15,656 bases of DNA from Saksenaea vasiformis B4078. Its lineage: Eukaryota; Mucoromycota; Mucoromycetes; Mucorales; Saksenaeaceae. The stretch's first letter is position 1. The number at the start of each line of letters is the position of its first letter. Location of the stretch: contig JNDT01001746.1 in NCBI GenBank assembly GCA_000697055.1, positions 1 through 15,656 on the forward strand, read 5' to 3'. Below the pieces are notes generated by a model, which was given only the letters and a program-made list of their open reading frames with translations, was not told the DNA's origin and did not search any database. The position numbers and the translations under genes are program-made. This document shows, in pieces, positions 6,477 through 15,656 of the stretch.

Positions 6477-7241
6477 TTAAAATGCTAAGGTGGAGTTAAT
6501 AGTAGACATATCTGGAACTGCACCATGATCAACTAGGATCTTGACCATATCCCATAAACCTTTCTGTGCACACGCTTCCAGTGTTTTACTGTCGGGCCTG
6601 ATTTGAAGGTCATCCAAGAAATAGAGCACCAATTCGCGATTATCACGGGCTGCACATACTCTCAGCGCCATATTGGATCGTACAAGGGGATCGGCACCAT
6701 AACCTACCAACGTCTTAACCATCTCAGTACGACCAAGCTGCGCAGATTTGACCAGAGGGTACCCTTTGGGTTTGTTAGGAGAAGCTCCTCTACCAAGCAG
6801 CTCAAGTGCTAGCTGAGCATCTGGCCGAGAAAACAAATGACGGGGAATCATCTTGTTCGTATATGGAATAGTTACTTCAGAAGTTTGTTGCTCGTACAGT
6901 TTGTCGAATCGTGCGAGGAGTTGGGTATTAAAAAAAGTAAATCGGAGGCCTCCTTCCAAGGCATCGGTTATGTTCTGATTGTGCCGATGTAGGAGCCATT
7001 CTATTTTCATTGAATCTGAACAATTGTATAGCATGTGCTTGAGCGTAGAACAGACCAAAGGAAGCTGAGGATTCGAAGATAGTACAAAGATTCGTGTGAT
7101 GATCTCGTACGGAAGTAGGAACAGTCGTGATTCTGAACATCCATTGTTTTTGACAGACAGTTTATCGACTTCGTAACGGCGTCGAGGACTTCTTTTTTTT
7201 TCATCATCGTGAACATCTTTCAACGCTCTTTTCTTCCACAT
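6477..7241 (-). CDS. F-box and ankyrin-repeat protein
   Basis: Single-exon minus-strand gene, 254 residues from the ATG at 7241-7239. A basic patch (KKRSPRRR, about residues 15-22) is followed by an F-box-like motif at about 38-73 (LPYEIITRIFVLSSNPQLPL), then a linker and three to four ankyrin-type repeats at about 143-247 (LLGRGASPN, LVGYGADPL, LVDHGAVPD are the helix-turn signatures). F-box proteins with a substrate-binding repeat domain usually act as adaptors of SCF ubiquitin ligases, so a role in targeted protein turnover is likely but the substrate is unknown. The start is well supported: upstream lies a CCAAT-TATA pair, and between that TATA and this codon there is no other ATG on the minus strand. 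Upstream in-frame codons extend the open frame through TTA/TTG repeats without an ATG. It ends 129 bp from the convergent ZCCHC10-like gene. Confidence 0.75.
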   Translation of the reverse strand: MWKKRALKDVHDDEKKRSPRRRYEVDKLSVKNNGCSESRLFLLPYEIITRIFVLSSNPQLPLVCSTLKHMLYNCSDSMKIEWLLHRHNQNITDALEGGLRFTFFNTQLLARFDKLYEQQTSEVTIPYTNKMIPRHLFSRPDAQLALELLGRGASPNKPKGYPLVKSAQLGRTEMVKTLVGYGADPLVRSNMALRVCAARDNRELVLYFLDDLQIRPDSKTLEACAQKGLWDMVKILVDHGAVPDMSTINSTLAF

Positions 7242-7462
7242 CAATAATAATAACAATAACAATAATAATAAAAAAATAGGGATTCTGCCTTACTTCCAAA
7301 GCCACACCCAATTGATGGAAGCTGTCAAAGGTTTGTGATTCAAAAGAAAACTCAGCAGATCCAGCTTATATCTCGATGGCAACAAAAAAAGCCTTTTGAT
7401 TCTGAACAAAGTAACCCGAGCAATAAACCCTGACTTTAGGGAGCGGATGATGAGAGCGTTAC

Positions 7463-7477
7463 TTATAAAGGTCCAAT
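7463..7477 (-). promoter_or_regulatory. TATA box and CCAAT box of the F-box/ankyrin gene
   Basis: On the minus strand ATTGG (7473-7477) is followed at once by CTTTATAAG (7462-7470). The first minus-strand ATG downstream is at 7241, giving a leader of roughly 190-200 nt. A GTAAGG at 7287-7292 could be a donor for a small leader intron. Confidence 0.5.
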
Positions 7478-7620
7478 GCGTCTTTTCCGTAATACTGAGC
7501 AAGTAAGTATTCTTTTTCTAGGATTAATTGAACATGTAGAGATCTATCCTTTATAGCACAACGTTTTCTATATTCTACTTGTAATGATGGATGCGCTGAT
7601 TGATAATGGAGTTGGTATGA

Positions 7621-9401
7621 TTACGTAGCATGCACGATATGGTACGATGATTTTCCCACGCGCAGCACACATACTTGTTGGTCAAGGAGGTCCGTCTCTG
7701 ACAGTACGTATCTATGGTCACTGACGCGAACATCATTCAGATAAAATCCTCCTGCTTTGATCAGCTTTTGTGCTTCCGCTATGGCAGAGTTAGCATACTC
7801 TCCGCATATTCATTAGACAGCCTTACATCTGGATTTAGTGGCCTTTGCCTGCACAGCAATCTTGCCTAGATCAACGCCTACCAGCTGACTGCGGTTGATG
7901 GACGTGAACCGACTGATATCATACTTAAAGGCGTCCACAATGTCCCTCGCAGAAATATTGGCGAGATTTTCTCCGAACAACACCTTCGTTGCCGTCTGTG
8001 CTTGATGCACAGCATCCACTATAGAATAGGAATAAGTACAAAGTAGTCGCTGCAGCGATCCATACATCCATGAACCAGCTCTGTCGTTTCATCAGCAAGG
8101 CATTTTTGAGCTACCCGTTTCTCTGGTTGTTTCTTCGAACTTGTCAACAATCGCTATCATCCGTGTGCTATCAATTTACCTGATGTTCTTCCATAATCTC
8201 GGTAATCTTCTCTTGCTCTAAAAGGGTGAACATGGAAAGATATTTCTGCACATCAGCATCTGTAGATCTCATGAAAAACTAAGAGTATAATTAGCATTTC
8301 CAGGTCTTCTTTTGGGCGAAAATAAGTACTTGGTAAAAATCAAAGATGCTTGTCATGGACTTGTTCAACCACACCGCATTTCCAGCAGATTTTCCAAATT
8401 TTTCACCAGATGAGGTAAGCAGGAGAGGGATAGTAATACCAAATGCTTTGTTCTCTAAACCTTCTGGTACTCCTTTCCTTCCTATCATGTCAATACCAGC
8501 GGTGATATTTCCCCACTGATCGCTACCACCCAACTACATGTGGACTTAATTTTCTTGTATTCTTGCTTTCTATTTGATTTACCTGAATACGACACTCGAG
8601 ATTGTCATAAAGGTACGAGAAATCGTAAGCTTGCAGCAACTGATACGAGAACTCGGTGAAACTGATGCCTTGTGTACTCTCAATACGTGATTTGACACTA
8701 ATTCTATCTGAGTATGATCCTCATTATTTCAGATCCTCGTTACCTCTCTTTGGCTAGCATAGTATTGACACGTGCGTATCGACCAATGTTTCCCAGAAAA
8801 TCCAGGGCAGACATATTACTGAACCAGCTGTAGTTGTTCAGTACTTTTGGCGTCTTGTATTCACCTCTAAATCCTCGTCGTTCGGCGTAAGCCGCGCCGT
8901 GGTTGAAAAATTGATGAATTTGTTGTTCGATTCCTTGAATATTGTGTTCGAGCACATCGCGAGTTAAGGGAATGCGTTCCGAATTTCGGCCTGAAGGATC
9001 GCCAATGCTTCCCGTAGCGCCTCCAACCTGCAGGGTTTTATTATTATTTAATGGTTTCGGTATTAAAGTGAAGCCTACCAGAGCGATCGTTTGATGACCG
9101 CGGATATGAAAATGGAGTAAGCCCATCAAGGTGACAAGGTTACCCAAATGTAGACTCGGTGCAGTTGGGTCAACGCCACAGTATATGGGGGTGGGTTTCT
9201 CTGTGCGTTGCATAATTTCAGGACTAGGGACGGGAATGTCAAACCATTTCTGTCAGGAGTTGCTGCCGTCTTCTACCTTGTTACGTTGGCAACGAGGCCT
9301 CGATTGGTCATGTCCGCTACTACATTGCTGCTGGTGGAATATGTCAACGTTCGCTGAGTCACGAATCGCAGCCGCGAAGAGACAGCCTGTGCCAGTAACA
9401 T
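7621..9401 (-). CDS. MSY1: Tyrosyl-tRNA synthetase, mitochondrial
   Basis: Class I aminoacyl-tRNA synthetase that attaches tyrosine to mitochondrial tRNA-Tyr. Nine exons (9401-9277, 9223-9079, 9027-8744, 8697-8583, 8533-8330, 8278-8180, 8132-8066, 8018-7827, 7778-7621) join in frame to 462 residues, normal for the family; introns are 46-53 nt. Residues 1-25 are an Arg/Ser-rich mitochondrial presequence ([20 protein letters not shown]). The catalytic core has [16 protein letters not shown] with HLGN (67-70) as the HIGH motif, GGSDQWGN (225-232) for tyrosine/ATP binding, and KFGKS (268-272) as the KMSKS loop. Residues about 396-460 are the S4 RNA-binding domain ([23 protein letters not shown]). 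The bacterial-type architecture fits a mitochondrial enzyme. Intron 2 is 51 nt with no in-frame stop, so retention would insert 17 residues before GGATGSIGD. Confidence 0.93.
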
Positions 9402-9969
9402 GGGAATTAAAGAGATCGCAGGGCAGCACACACCGACGGGGGTTGCTCATCTTTTGGTAAGAGTCACAACGGATCTCCAATTTTCGTTCCGAGATTTGTT
9501 ATCAACACCAGCATGATCCACGTAACAAGAAACATTTTAAAACACACTCGCTGGATTTTAAAGGCACAAGGGCCAATAACGCATTGAACAGTGATGAGAT
9601 CAAAGGAAACCGAAAGGGCTCCGCAAGTGCAGCGGAGATATAGCATCTTGCTATTGATATTATGGACAAGTGATCCAACTAGTTTGATTCCGGAAGATGA
9701 GAAAAACCGTGGAAAGCAACTATAACATATAAAGGAGTCTGAGTTTCCAAAAGGTCAATTGTTTATCTTGCTACGATCGTTATGCGTGCGTGGTTGGACA
9801 TCAATCCTACTGTGACGAAGAGATCATGTATCTATTCATGTTTGCATACTTTGCCCTTCTTAGTATATGCTTAACTAAAAACTTCCGATAGGATCTGTCA
9901 CTGCTGCCACTATTACGTAAAAACTTACGAGGCTATTTCAATAAATACATACCTTTTCTCCTTTGTAGC
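9402..9969. promoter_or_regulatory. Divergent promoter region between TyrRS and chitin deacetylase
   Basis: These 568 bp separate the two start codons. For the plus-strand gene a TATAAA lies at 9728-9733. CCAAT occurs at about 9573-9577, and its orientation would suit the minus-strand gene less well. No other gene is visible in this stretch; the minus-strand open frame at 9464-9646 has no recognisable features. Confidence 0.5.
9782..9874 (+). promoter_or_regulatory. Upstream ORF (30 codons) in the chitin deacetylase leader
   Basis: Between the TATA box at 9728 and the deacetylase start at 9970 a plus-strand ATG at 9782 opens 30 codons (MRAWLDINPT...) ended by TAA at 9872-9874, out of frame with the main gene. 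If transcription starts just after the TATA box, scanning ribosomes would meet it first, which would lower or condition translation. A leader intron ending at TTTGTAG (9962-9968) could remove it. Confidence 0.35.
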
Positions 9970-11383
9970 ATGATATCAGCATCTCTCCTTGGTAGCGCAG
10001 TTATAGCAGCGGCGCTAGCCTCTCCACCACAGACATCACCGATTTGGCTTGCCAACGTACCGCTACCTACGTCAAATGTCATTCAACATGTGCCAGAAGA
10101 CAAAGATGTGAAGGCAGGACCAATTGATTGGCACTTCCCGCTGGACCACAAGGCTTATCCCGAACAGCTCAAACAACCGCCGAGGGGTCATCCAGAAGTG
10201 CAACGGGTGATGAAACAGATCGACTGGCGCCGAGTGCCTACCATTGCTCCTCGTAAAGTGACGAACTGGGTACTAGATATTGAACATTACGATACCAAGA
10301 ATGATCCAGATTGTTGGTGGTCGAGTACAATCTGTACCCATCCAAAATTATCCTACTTGCCTCATGATGTAGCTATGTGCCCAGATGCGGGTGTTTGGGG
10401 TCTGAATTACGACGATGGACCCTTCAAAGCATGGTATTCAGACCCAATGGCCAAGGCGTACGAACAGCCGAGGTTTTATAATTATCTTGTGGAGAAAGCG
10501 AATAAACAAAAGGCAACCTTATTTTGTAAGTGACATAAGAAAGATTCAGACTAAAGTGTATCTACGTTCAGTTCTCGGATCCAACGTCATTGGATTCCCA
10601 GAGGCTGCGCAACGAGCTTTGAATGACGGCCACACAATCTGTTCTCACACTTGGTCTCACCCTCAAATGACTACGTTGGATAATGAAGCAGTGGTAGCAC
10701 AATTCTACTGGACACAAAAAGCAATTAAAGAGGTGCTGGGTATTACCCCAAAATGCTGGAGACCTCCCTATGGAGACGTTGATGACAGAATACGTGCTAT
10801 TGCTTGGCAGATGGGCATGAGGACATTTTTGTGGGACCAAGATTCAAACGATTGGAATATGGTGAGCAGCCTGAGTGAGCAGGTCTCTTCTGCCTTAACT
10901 GACAGTATTCATTTTACAGGCAGGGACAGCAGGACATGGAAAGATCACATCAGACGTAGTCGATGGTTACTTCCAAAAGTGGCTTGATGCACGTCGGTCA
11001 AATCAAGATAACAATCACGGGCATATTACATTGGTAATGCAAGGCTGAACGCTGTGTAAAAAAAGGAAGCTGACAGTTCTTTATGGAAGCAACACGAAAA
11101 CAGTAATTCGACAGTAGCCATGTCGGAGAAGTGGTTGCCTATTCTACAACAAAATTTTAGGGTTATGCCTATTCACCAGTGCCTTAACGATCCTCGTCCT
11201 TACTGGGAATCGGAGTGGGTGTATCCAATATTGAATCGTCCATCAGACGAAAACAACACCAATGCCAACCTTCTACCTACACCATCAAAAGCAGAAGGAA
11301 GAAATAACCTGCTAGATTTAGTACCGATTATATTTGCGATTCTGTCAATCATTGTACAAGAGAAGACACATTTATTATTTTGA
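9970..11383 (+). CDS. CDA: Chitin deacetylase (NodB family, membrane/GPI-type)
   Basis: Carbohydrate esterase family 4 enzyme that removes acetyl groups from chitin to give chitosan at the cell surface. Exons 9970-10525, 10572-10861, 10920-11033 and 11090-11383 give 417 residues; introns are 46, 58 and 56 nt. A signal peptide covers about residues 1-18. All five NodB motifs are visible: NYDDGP (146-151; D148 catalytic base, D149 metal ligand), SHTWSHP (210-216; metal-binding H211 and H215), RPPYGDVDDR (249-258), the DSNDW region, and ITLQHE (318-323; catalytic acid H322). A hydrophobic C-terminal segment (about 394-409) after a Ser/Asn/Pro-rich linker suggests GPI or membrane anchoring; it ends in EKTHLLF, so the anchor type is not certain. 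It converges on the chitin synthase that would supply its substrate. Confidence 0.93.
11371..11376 (-). terminator. Minus-strand poly(A) signal AATAAA inside the deacetylase coding end
   Basis: TTTATT on the plus strand reads AATAAA on the minus strand, 28 nt past the chitin synthase stop codon. It is the nearest canonical poly(A) signal for the synthase and lies in the last codons of the chitin deacetylase, so the two transcripts should overlap at their 3' ends. Confidence 0.5.
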
Positions 11384-11403
11384 ACAAGAAAAAGAAAGAT
11401 GCA

Positions 11404-14400
11404 TTAGAAACGTTGATGGTTAGGGTTATTGTTTTGACCAGGGGATAATGCAGGCGAATGAGATAATGAAGATGGTGAGTATGGTCGTTGTTGTTGTTGT
11501 TGCTGTTGCTGTTGATGATGATATGGAGAGCTAGACGGCTGTTGCGGCTGCTGCATCGGCTGCATTTGCGATGGCGGTCGGAATGAGGGATAATAACCCG
11601 ATCTCGCTCTTCCTCGTGATTCCTTGGAGGGGTCGAAATAATGCATCGAAGATTCGGAGTGGTAGGACACATTCGAGGTCGAGTCGGTGTCGTTTAACAA
11701 TGTCTTCTGTTCTTCTCCGTCGTCGGGCGTAACGACGCTGTGGACAAGATGGGTTGGGCCTAGTTCTCGCATCTTCCGCTCGCGTCGCTTGTTAGCACGA
11801 ATGCGTTTACGTTCGTAGTCTTCCCAGCGTTTCAATGGCACTTTGGAGGGATCAAAGACACCATCCTTTTTACCATGGTCTTCGCCTTTGACTTCGCCGG
11901 TGACCTTACGCGTTTCACCCCATGAGAAATCATCAAAATGCCAGAAGGAATAGACTGGTAGGATGAAATTCCACACTGGGAGAGCACACAGATATACCAC
12001 CATCCAAGCTATATAAATCCATTTCTTGGTCGTGATGGCGATCAAGAAAGCAGGAGAGAACAAAACAATGATTAATAAAATCATTGGCACCGCGACAGAG
12101 AAGCTGGTGATCTGCGTCTGGGCCATGTTGGCTACCAGCACAACTGTGAGCACAATGGCCACTGGCAAGGTCAAGGTTCCGATCAGATCCATCATGACAA
12201 CAAATTGCATGGAGAAACAGAAAGTTCCGCACAAGTTTCGTACAAGCACAAGTTCAAAGAGGTTATGGATAGTTGAATTAATCCATCGGCGACGTTGCGA
12301 TAAAAGCACCTTAAATTCATCTGGGACAATGGTTTTGCAAATCTAAAGAACGTCGGTATAAGTATATCATATCCTCCTCCGTTCGTCATCACTTACAGCT
12401 TGAGGTGTGAATACCATCTTGCGATGCGGAAAGTTTCGTAGCATTAGCGTCGTCAAAAATCGATCTTCACCCAGTAACAACAAGTTCTTCTGATGCAGGG
12501 TATCGACAGTATTCTGAGAGTATTCCTGGACGATTTCAGGCTTGGTGATAATCGGTACCCAATCACCATCACCTTTGCGTGCTTTCAGACGGTACATACA
12601 GAAACAACCGGGAAGACAGGTGACACCTCCAAAGACAGCTTCAAAGCCCTTTGCGAGATGATGTGAAATAAAGTACTCATACACCTGGATTGCTGTCACC
12701 CAGGAGTCACGCTTGTTGGCGATCTTAGTCTCGCCGCAGAGACCCATGATAAGATTGTCATTGACCATGCAGTTTACGAGTAGTCGAAGAGACGATTGAT
12801 ATACTTTTGTATCCGCATCCACCATCAAACAGATCTCGAAATAGTCTGGGGTGACACCCATCAGGTACTGAACTTTACGGAACAGTTCATAATCCAGGGG
12901 CGTCATACGGTCATTGTAGGTTACACGACTGAAGAAATTCATCAGAATCAACTGTGAATCACGTTTGCCGCGATTGCCTGCTTTGGGTTTGTCTTGCTCA
13001 TCAGGGTTACCACATTTGACGACAAGGATCATAGGAACTTTATGGCCTTTACATACTGTGGCAAACAAACAAACACAACAACGTGTGAATGTGGCGTCTT
13101 TGTGCAACCTTCTTTTTTTTACTACTTACCATAATGACCAGCGTACACCTTGGCGCAGTTGAATTGTTTTGCTCCGTTTGCCACGGCAATGTAGGGTTTG
13201 GGTTCAGGGTTTTTCATTTCTTCGCTGTCAAAGGTTACCAATGACAGACACATATCAGGTGTGGACATGGTTTCACCGCTGCCAGTGATGATACCATCCG
13301 CAATCAAGAAGAGTAGTTTTCTGTCATCTGGGTAATCCGTTGCTGAAAGAGACTCAACGGTAGCTCGGATGCCTTCAGTGTTTTCGGAGTAGCAAGTGAT
13401 TAGCATGACGGTGTACAAATCATTTCCAATGTGGACGGGCTGGTGGTGCACCATTGGCGAGGTTGGTGAGGTCTTGATGGCTGACAATTCCATATCTTTC
13501 ACACTTGGCGATCTCGAGGCAGGAGGTGGAGTACGTGATAGACGACGTGACAGAAACCAGGAAAAGATCAATGCCATCAGGAAACGAGCGAGGACAATGG
13601 AGAGAACGACAAACAAGGAGCAGAACAGGACGAGACCAGCGGCGAAACATCCTGGTGTTGCCTTGTCAATCTGACCTGCTTGGTACTTAGCAACAAGACA
13701 GGGAATAGTTGCGCGGAAGCTGTCTTGGCGGTAAAACTGTTTGGTTGCATCACGTCCACCTTCGGCAAAAGTTTGCATAAGTACGCTGCGAATGAGAGCG
13801 TCCAATGGGTCGTCAGCCAGCGGATCTGGGTAGGAATTGATGTAGGGATCCATGTTCAACACTGTACCGTCGATCACAAGAAAATTGGCTAGCGGAGCTG
13901 AGGCAAGCTGAGCCCAGTCGTATCCGACGCGGCGTGTGTCGTTATAGATTCGGATCTGAGAAAAGGTGGCAGGTGTCAAGGGTCCTAATGGACATCCATT
14001 GTTTCCATTGGTTGCGGAACAAGGATCGAAATTCACTGCTGTATACGGGCTTGTTTGGGATGTACACTCGGGGAGGCCTTGACCGTGCAAGAAGTAGTTG
14101 GTGATATCCGTACCAGGTACTTGCGCAATGTCGTACAAGTTGATAGAGCCCACGACTTCCGATTCGTTGACGCGAAACTGCCAGCCCTGGATACCCAGCA
14201 GCGACGCTACACAAATAAATTAAAACAAGCTAGTTGAGAAGATATTGCAGAAGAAGATTGACAGGTACACTTGACTTACGACTGTTGACGACATCGTTAT
14301 AAGAAGCAAAATTAGCTTGGTTCCTGGCTTGATCGGGGGGACACATAACGGAGCTGAGTCCAATGGTGATGAAGGCCACAAACCCGCCCAAACAGGCAAT

Positions 14401-14802
14401 AATAAAACATAACGCTATTTTCTCGCGCCATGCTTGCTGCATCCCTTTGTCGTGTTTTCCTATTGCCCGAAGCATCGGAGGCAGGGCCCAGAATGTGACA
14501 ACACGCGAGAAGAGGACCCAAGGGTCAAACAGTGACTGACTCGTGGTAGGTTTCCCTGTTAATAATGGTGGTGGTTCTTGGTATCGATCTGGACGAATAA
14601 GGGTGCGACCTCGCTGAAGGTTTTGATTAGCATTTGCAATACTATTTGCACCGGGAGCAAGTCGACGAGTAGGTGCACGGCCAAGGTGAGTAGGTCGTCG
14701 TCCAAGAGACGTGGCACCGTTTTGGACGTAGGTTGTCGTGCTTTCGTTGTATCCATTCATACCAGACATGCCGCCGCCAGAGGGATGCTCGTAGCGGGAC
14801 AT
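11404..14802 (-). CDS. CHS3: Class IV (CHS3-type) chitin synthase
   Basis: Family 2 glycosyltransferase that polymerises GlcNAc from UDP-GlcNAc into chitin across the plasma membrane. Exons 14802-14280, 14206-13130, 13055-12397 and 12342-11404 give 1065 residues, near the usual size; introns are 73, 74 and 54 nt. In order: a basic, Gly/Asn-rich cytosolic N-terminus (1-95), a first membrane segment (about 128-152), an extracytoplasmic cytochrome-b5-like region (about 175-355), a second membrane segment (about 360-394), and the catalytic domain with [14 protein letters not shown] (D613/D615), CLPGCF, GEDR (729-732) and QRRRW (769-773). Then come a C-terminal membrane cluster (about 789-889) and the class [11 protein letters not shown] motif. 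The tail is Pro/Ser/Gln-rich with a nine-glutamine run. This class makes most cell-wall chitin in many fungi. The start follows a CT-rich leader. Confidence 0.95.
11488..11514 (-). repeat. CAA/CAG repeat encoding nine glutamines in the chitin synthase tail
   Basis: Nine in-frame CAA/CAG codons encode residues about 1030-1038, followed by a Ser/Pro-rich end. It is a likely length-variable microsatellite in a cytosolic, probably disordered tail. Confidence 0.8.
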
Positions 14803-15056
14803 GGAGAAAGTAAAAAGATGGAAAAAGGAAGGAACACAAACCGCGATGAAAGATCCCTCTCGTTATTTTTTTCTTTTTTTTTTTTTGTAACGTTGAGCGG
14901 AGGGAGGTTAGATTCCGAGTTATGAGTGGACCTATTTTTATCAGTACATCAAATGGCAGATCCTCATGGGAAGTTGCTTCTTTTTATTAACTGTCCGTAA
15001 ATGGACTTCTTCTCTGGTTCTGCAGACAACACATGGCTTTTCTTTTCTTTTTTTCT
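14803..15056. promoter_or_regulatory. Chitin synthase promoter/leader and RPC37 3' flank
   Basis: 254 bp lie between two minus-strand genes. Just upstream of the synthase ATG the minus strand is CT-rich, and further out (about 14861-14886) is a long A-tract, a nucleosome-depleting feature often found in fungal promoters. No TATA box is clear. Confidence 0.4.
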
Positions 15057-15656
15057 TTAGTGTAATTGTTTTATTCCGCTGATGTTGTCAAGGTAATCAG
15101 CATTGGTCATCGTACATTTTAACTCCTCTTTGCTGGTCGCGTATAAACTCTCATACACTGTCTCCGCTTGCGGTGACTAATCCAATAAATTGTCAGCGGG
15201 AATCATATCTATCTTTTTTTTGTTGCTAAGCAGAAAAAATCTCGACTTACTCTTTCGTTGTAATACGCAACAGGTAGCCATTGCTCGTCATCGGCGTTTC
15301 GAACAGCCATGGAATACAAATTCCGCCGACCCGATCCTTCATTTTCTGAATTCTTCAGTGATATCTGTGTGCAATCACGTCAAGTAAAAAAACTCGTGCA
15401 ACCGCGCCACGTTTTTAGGTCGTACCTGAACTGCAGTTGCTTTAGCTGTTTCCGGATTTTTAGTTTTCTCTTCCAATTTCTCTTGATCCTGGATACGTTT
15501 ATTGGCCGCCTTCCATTTTTCGTCGATTTTATCGATGTAGTTAAACCCAGTTCGCATTTGAACCATCGACCGTACTGGTGTCACATGTAATTCATCTGTC
15601 CTACCATTGTCAAAACCCGGCAAGTTTCATATGATCTTTTATACCTTGATGCAAAA
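15057..15656 (-). CDS. RPC37: RNA polymerase III subunit RPC37 (RPC5), C-terminal part
   Basis: Minus-strand gene entering from the right edge. Exons: 15656-15645 (partial), 15600-15426, 15364-15251 and 15176-15057; introns of 44, 61 and 74 nt, all GT-AG and frame-consistent. The visible protein has the family motif ELHVTPVRSMVQMRTGFNYI (the LHLTPL...QMRPxFxYLD signature), a charged Lys/Glu linker, then ISLKNSE and RRNLYSMAVRNADDEQWLPV, matching the conserved block in which a SLK-like strand leads to a sequence ending in PW/QW. The C-terminus ends TNADYLDNISGIKQLH. RPC37 forms the TFIIF-like RPC37-RPC53 heterodimer that supports Pol III initiation and termination in the nucleus. The N-terminal part is outside the window. 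Confidence 0.8.

Noticed and set aside
7290..7502. 70-codon minus-strand open frame as an upstream exon of the F-box/ankyrin protein
   Set aside because: It starts at TTG, spans the CCAAT/TATA pair and contains no ATG. It fits better as promoter and leader.
11120..11383. Separate small plus-strand gene starting MSEKWLPIL
   Set aside because: It is the last exon of the chitin deacetylase: exon 4 begins at 11090 and restores the ITLQHE motif when joined to exon 3.
11416..11430. Telomere-like GGTTAGGGTTA
   Set aside because: Only one and a half units, and it is accounted for by coding sequence for the Asn/Pro-rich end of the chitin synthase.
12026..12346. 106-codon plus-strand open frame
   Set aside because: Antisense shadow of the membrane-spanning exon 4 of chitin synthase.

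Overview
This window is nuclear DNA from a fungus, most likely an early-diverging filamentous one (Mucoromycota, Mucorales-like). I infer that from the short GT-AG introns (about 44-75 nt) in nearly every gene, the AT-rich intergenic DNA, and the gene set: a class IV (CHS3-type) chitin synthase beside a membrane/GPI-type chitin deacetylase, a mitochondrial tyrosyl-tRNA synthetase, a ZCCHC10-type zinc-knuckle protein and RNA polymerase III subunit RPC37. Species cannot be named from sequence alone. All exon models were spliced by eye; reading-frame continuity across each junction was checked by hand.

Layout. 1-227: 5' end of an unidentified minus-strand gene leaving the left edge. 228-4370: a gene-poor, transposon-rich tract with a palindromic AT-rich patch (969-1059), a tRNA-Glu(CTC) gene (1827-1898), three solo LTRs of two families (1281-1470, 2007-2308, 2650-2838) each with its own target-site duplication, a CACTA-like non-autonomous element (3343-3624) and a frame-broken MULE transposase relic (about 3625-4370). 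4371-5434: mostly non-coding, with a promoter-like island and one minus-strand exon-like stretch. 5435-6347: five-exon ZCCHC10-like gene (+). 6477-7241: F-box/ankyrin protein (-). 7621-9401: nine-exon mitochondrial TyrRS (-). 9970-11383: four-exon chitin deacetylase (+). 11404-14802: four-exon CHS3-type chitin synthase (-). 15057-15656: 3' part of RPC37 (-), running off the right edge.

How the genes relate. TyrRS and chitin deacetylase are divergent across a 568 bp intergenic region. Chitin deacetylase and chitin synthase converge with only 20 bp between stop codons, and the best poly(A) signal for the synthase lies inside the deacetylase coding sequence. These two enzymes act in sequence (chitin made, then deacetylated to chitosan), so this is a physically linked chitosan module with likely overlapping 3' UTRs. 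I did not find a wholly new system. The most notable points are that convergent pair, the LTR cluster around the tRNA gene, and the nested transposon relics.
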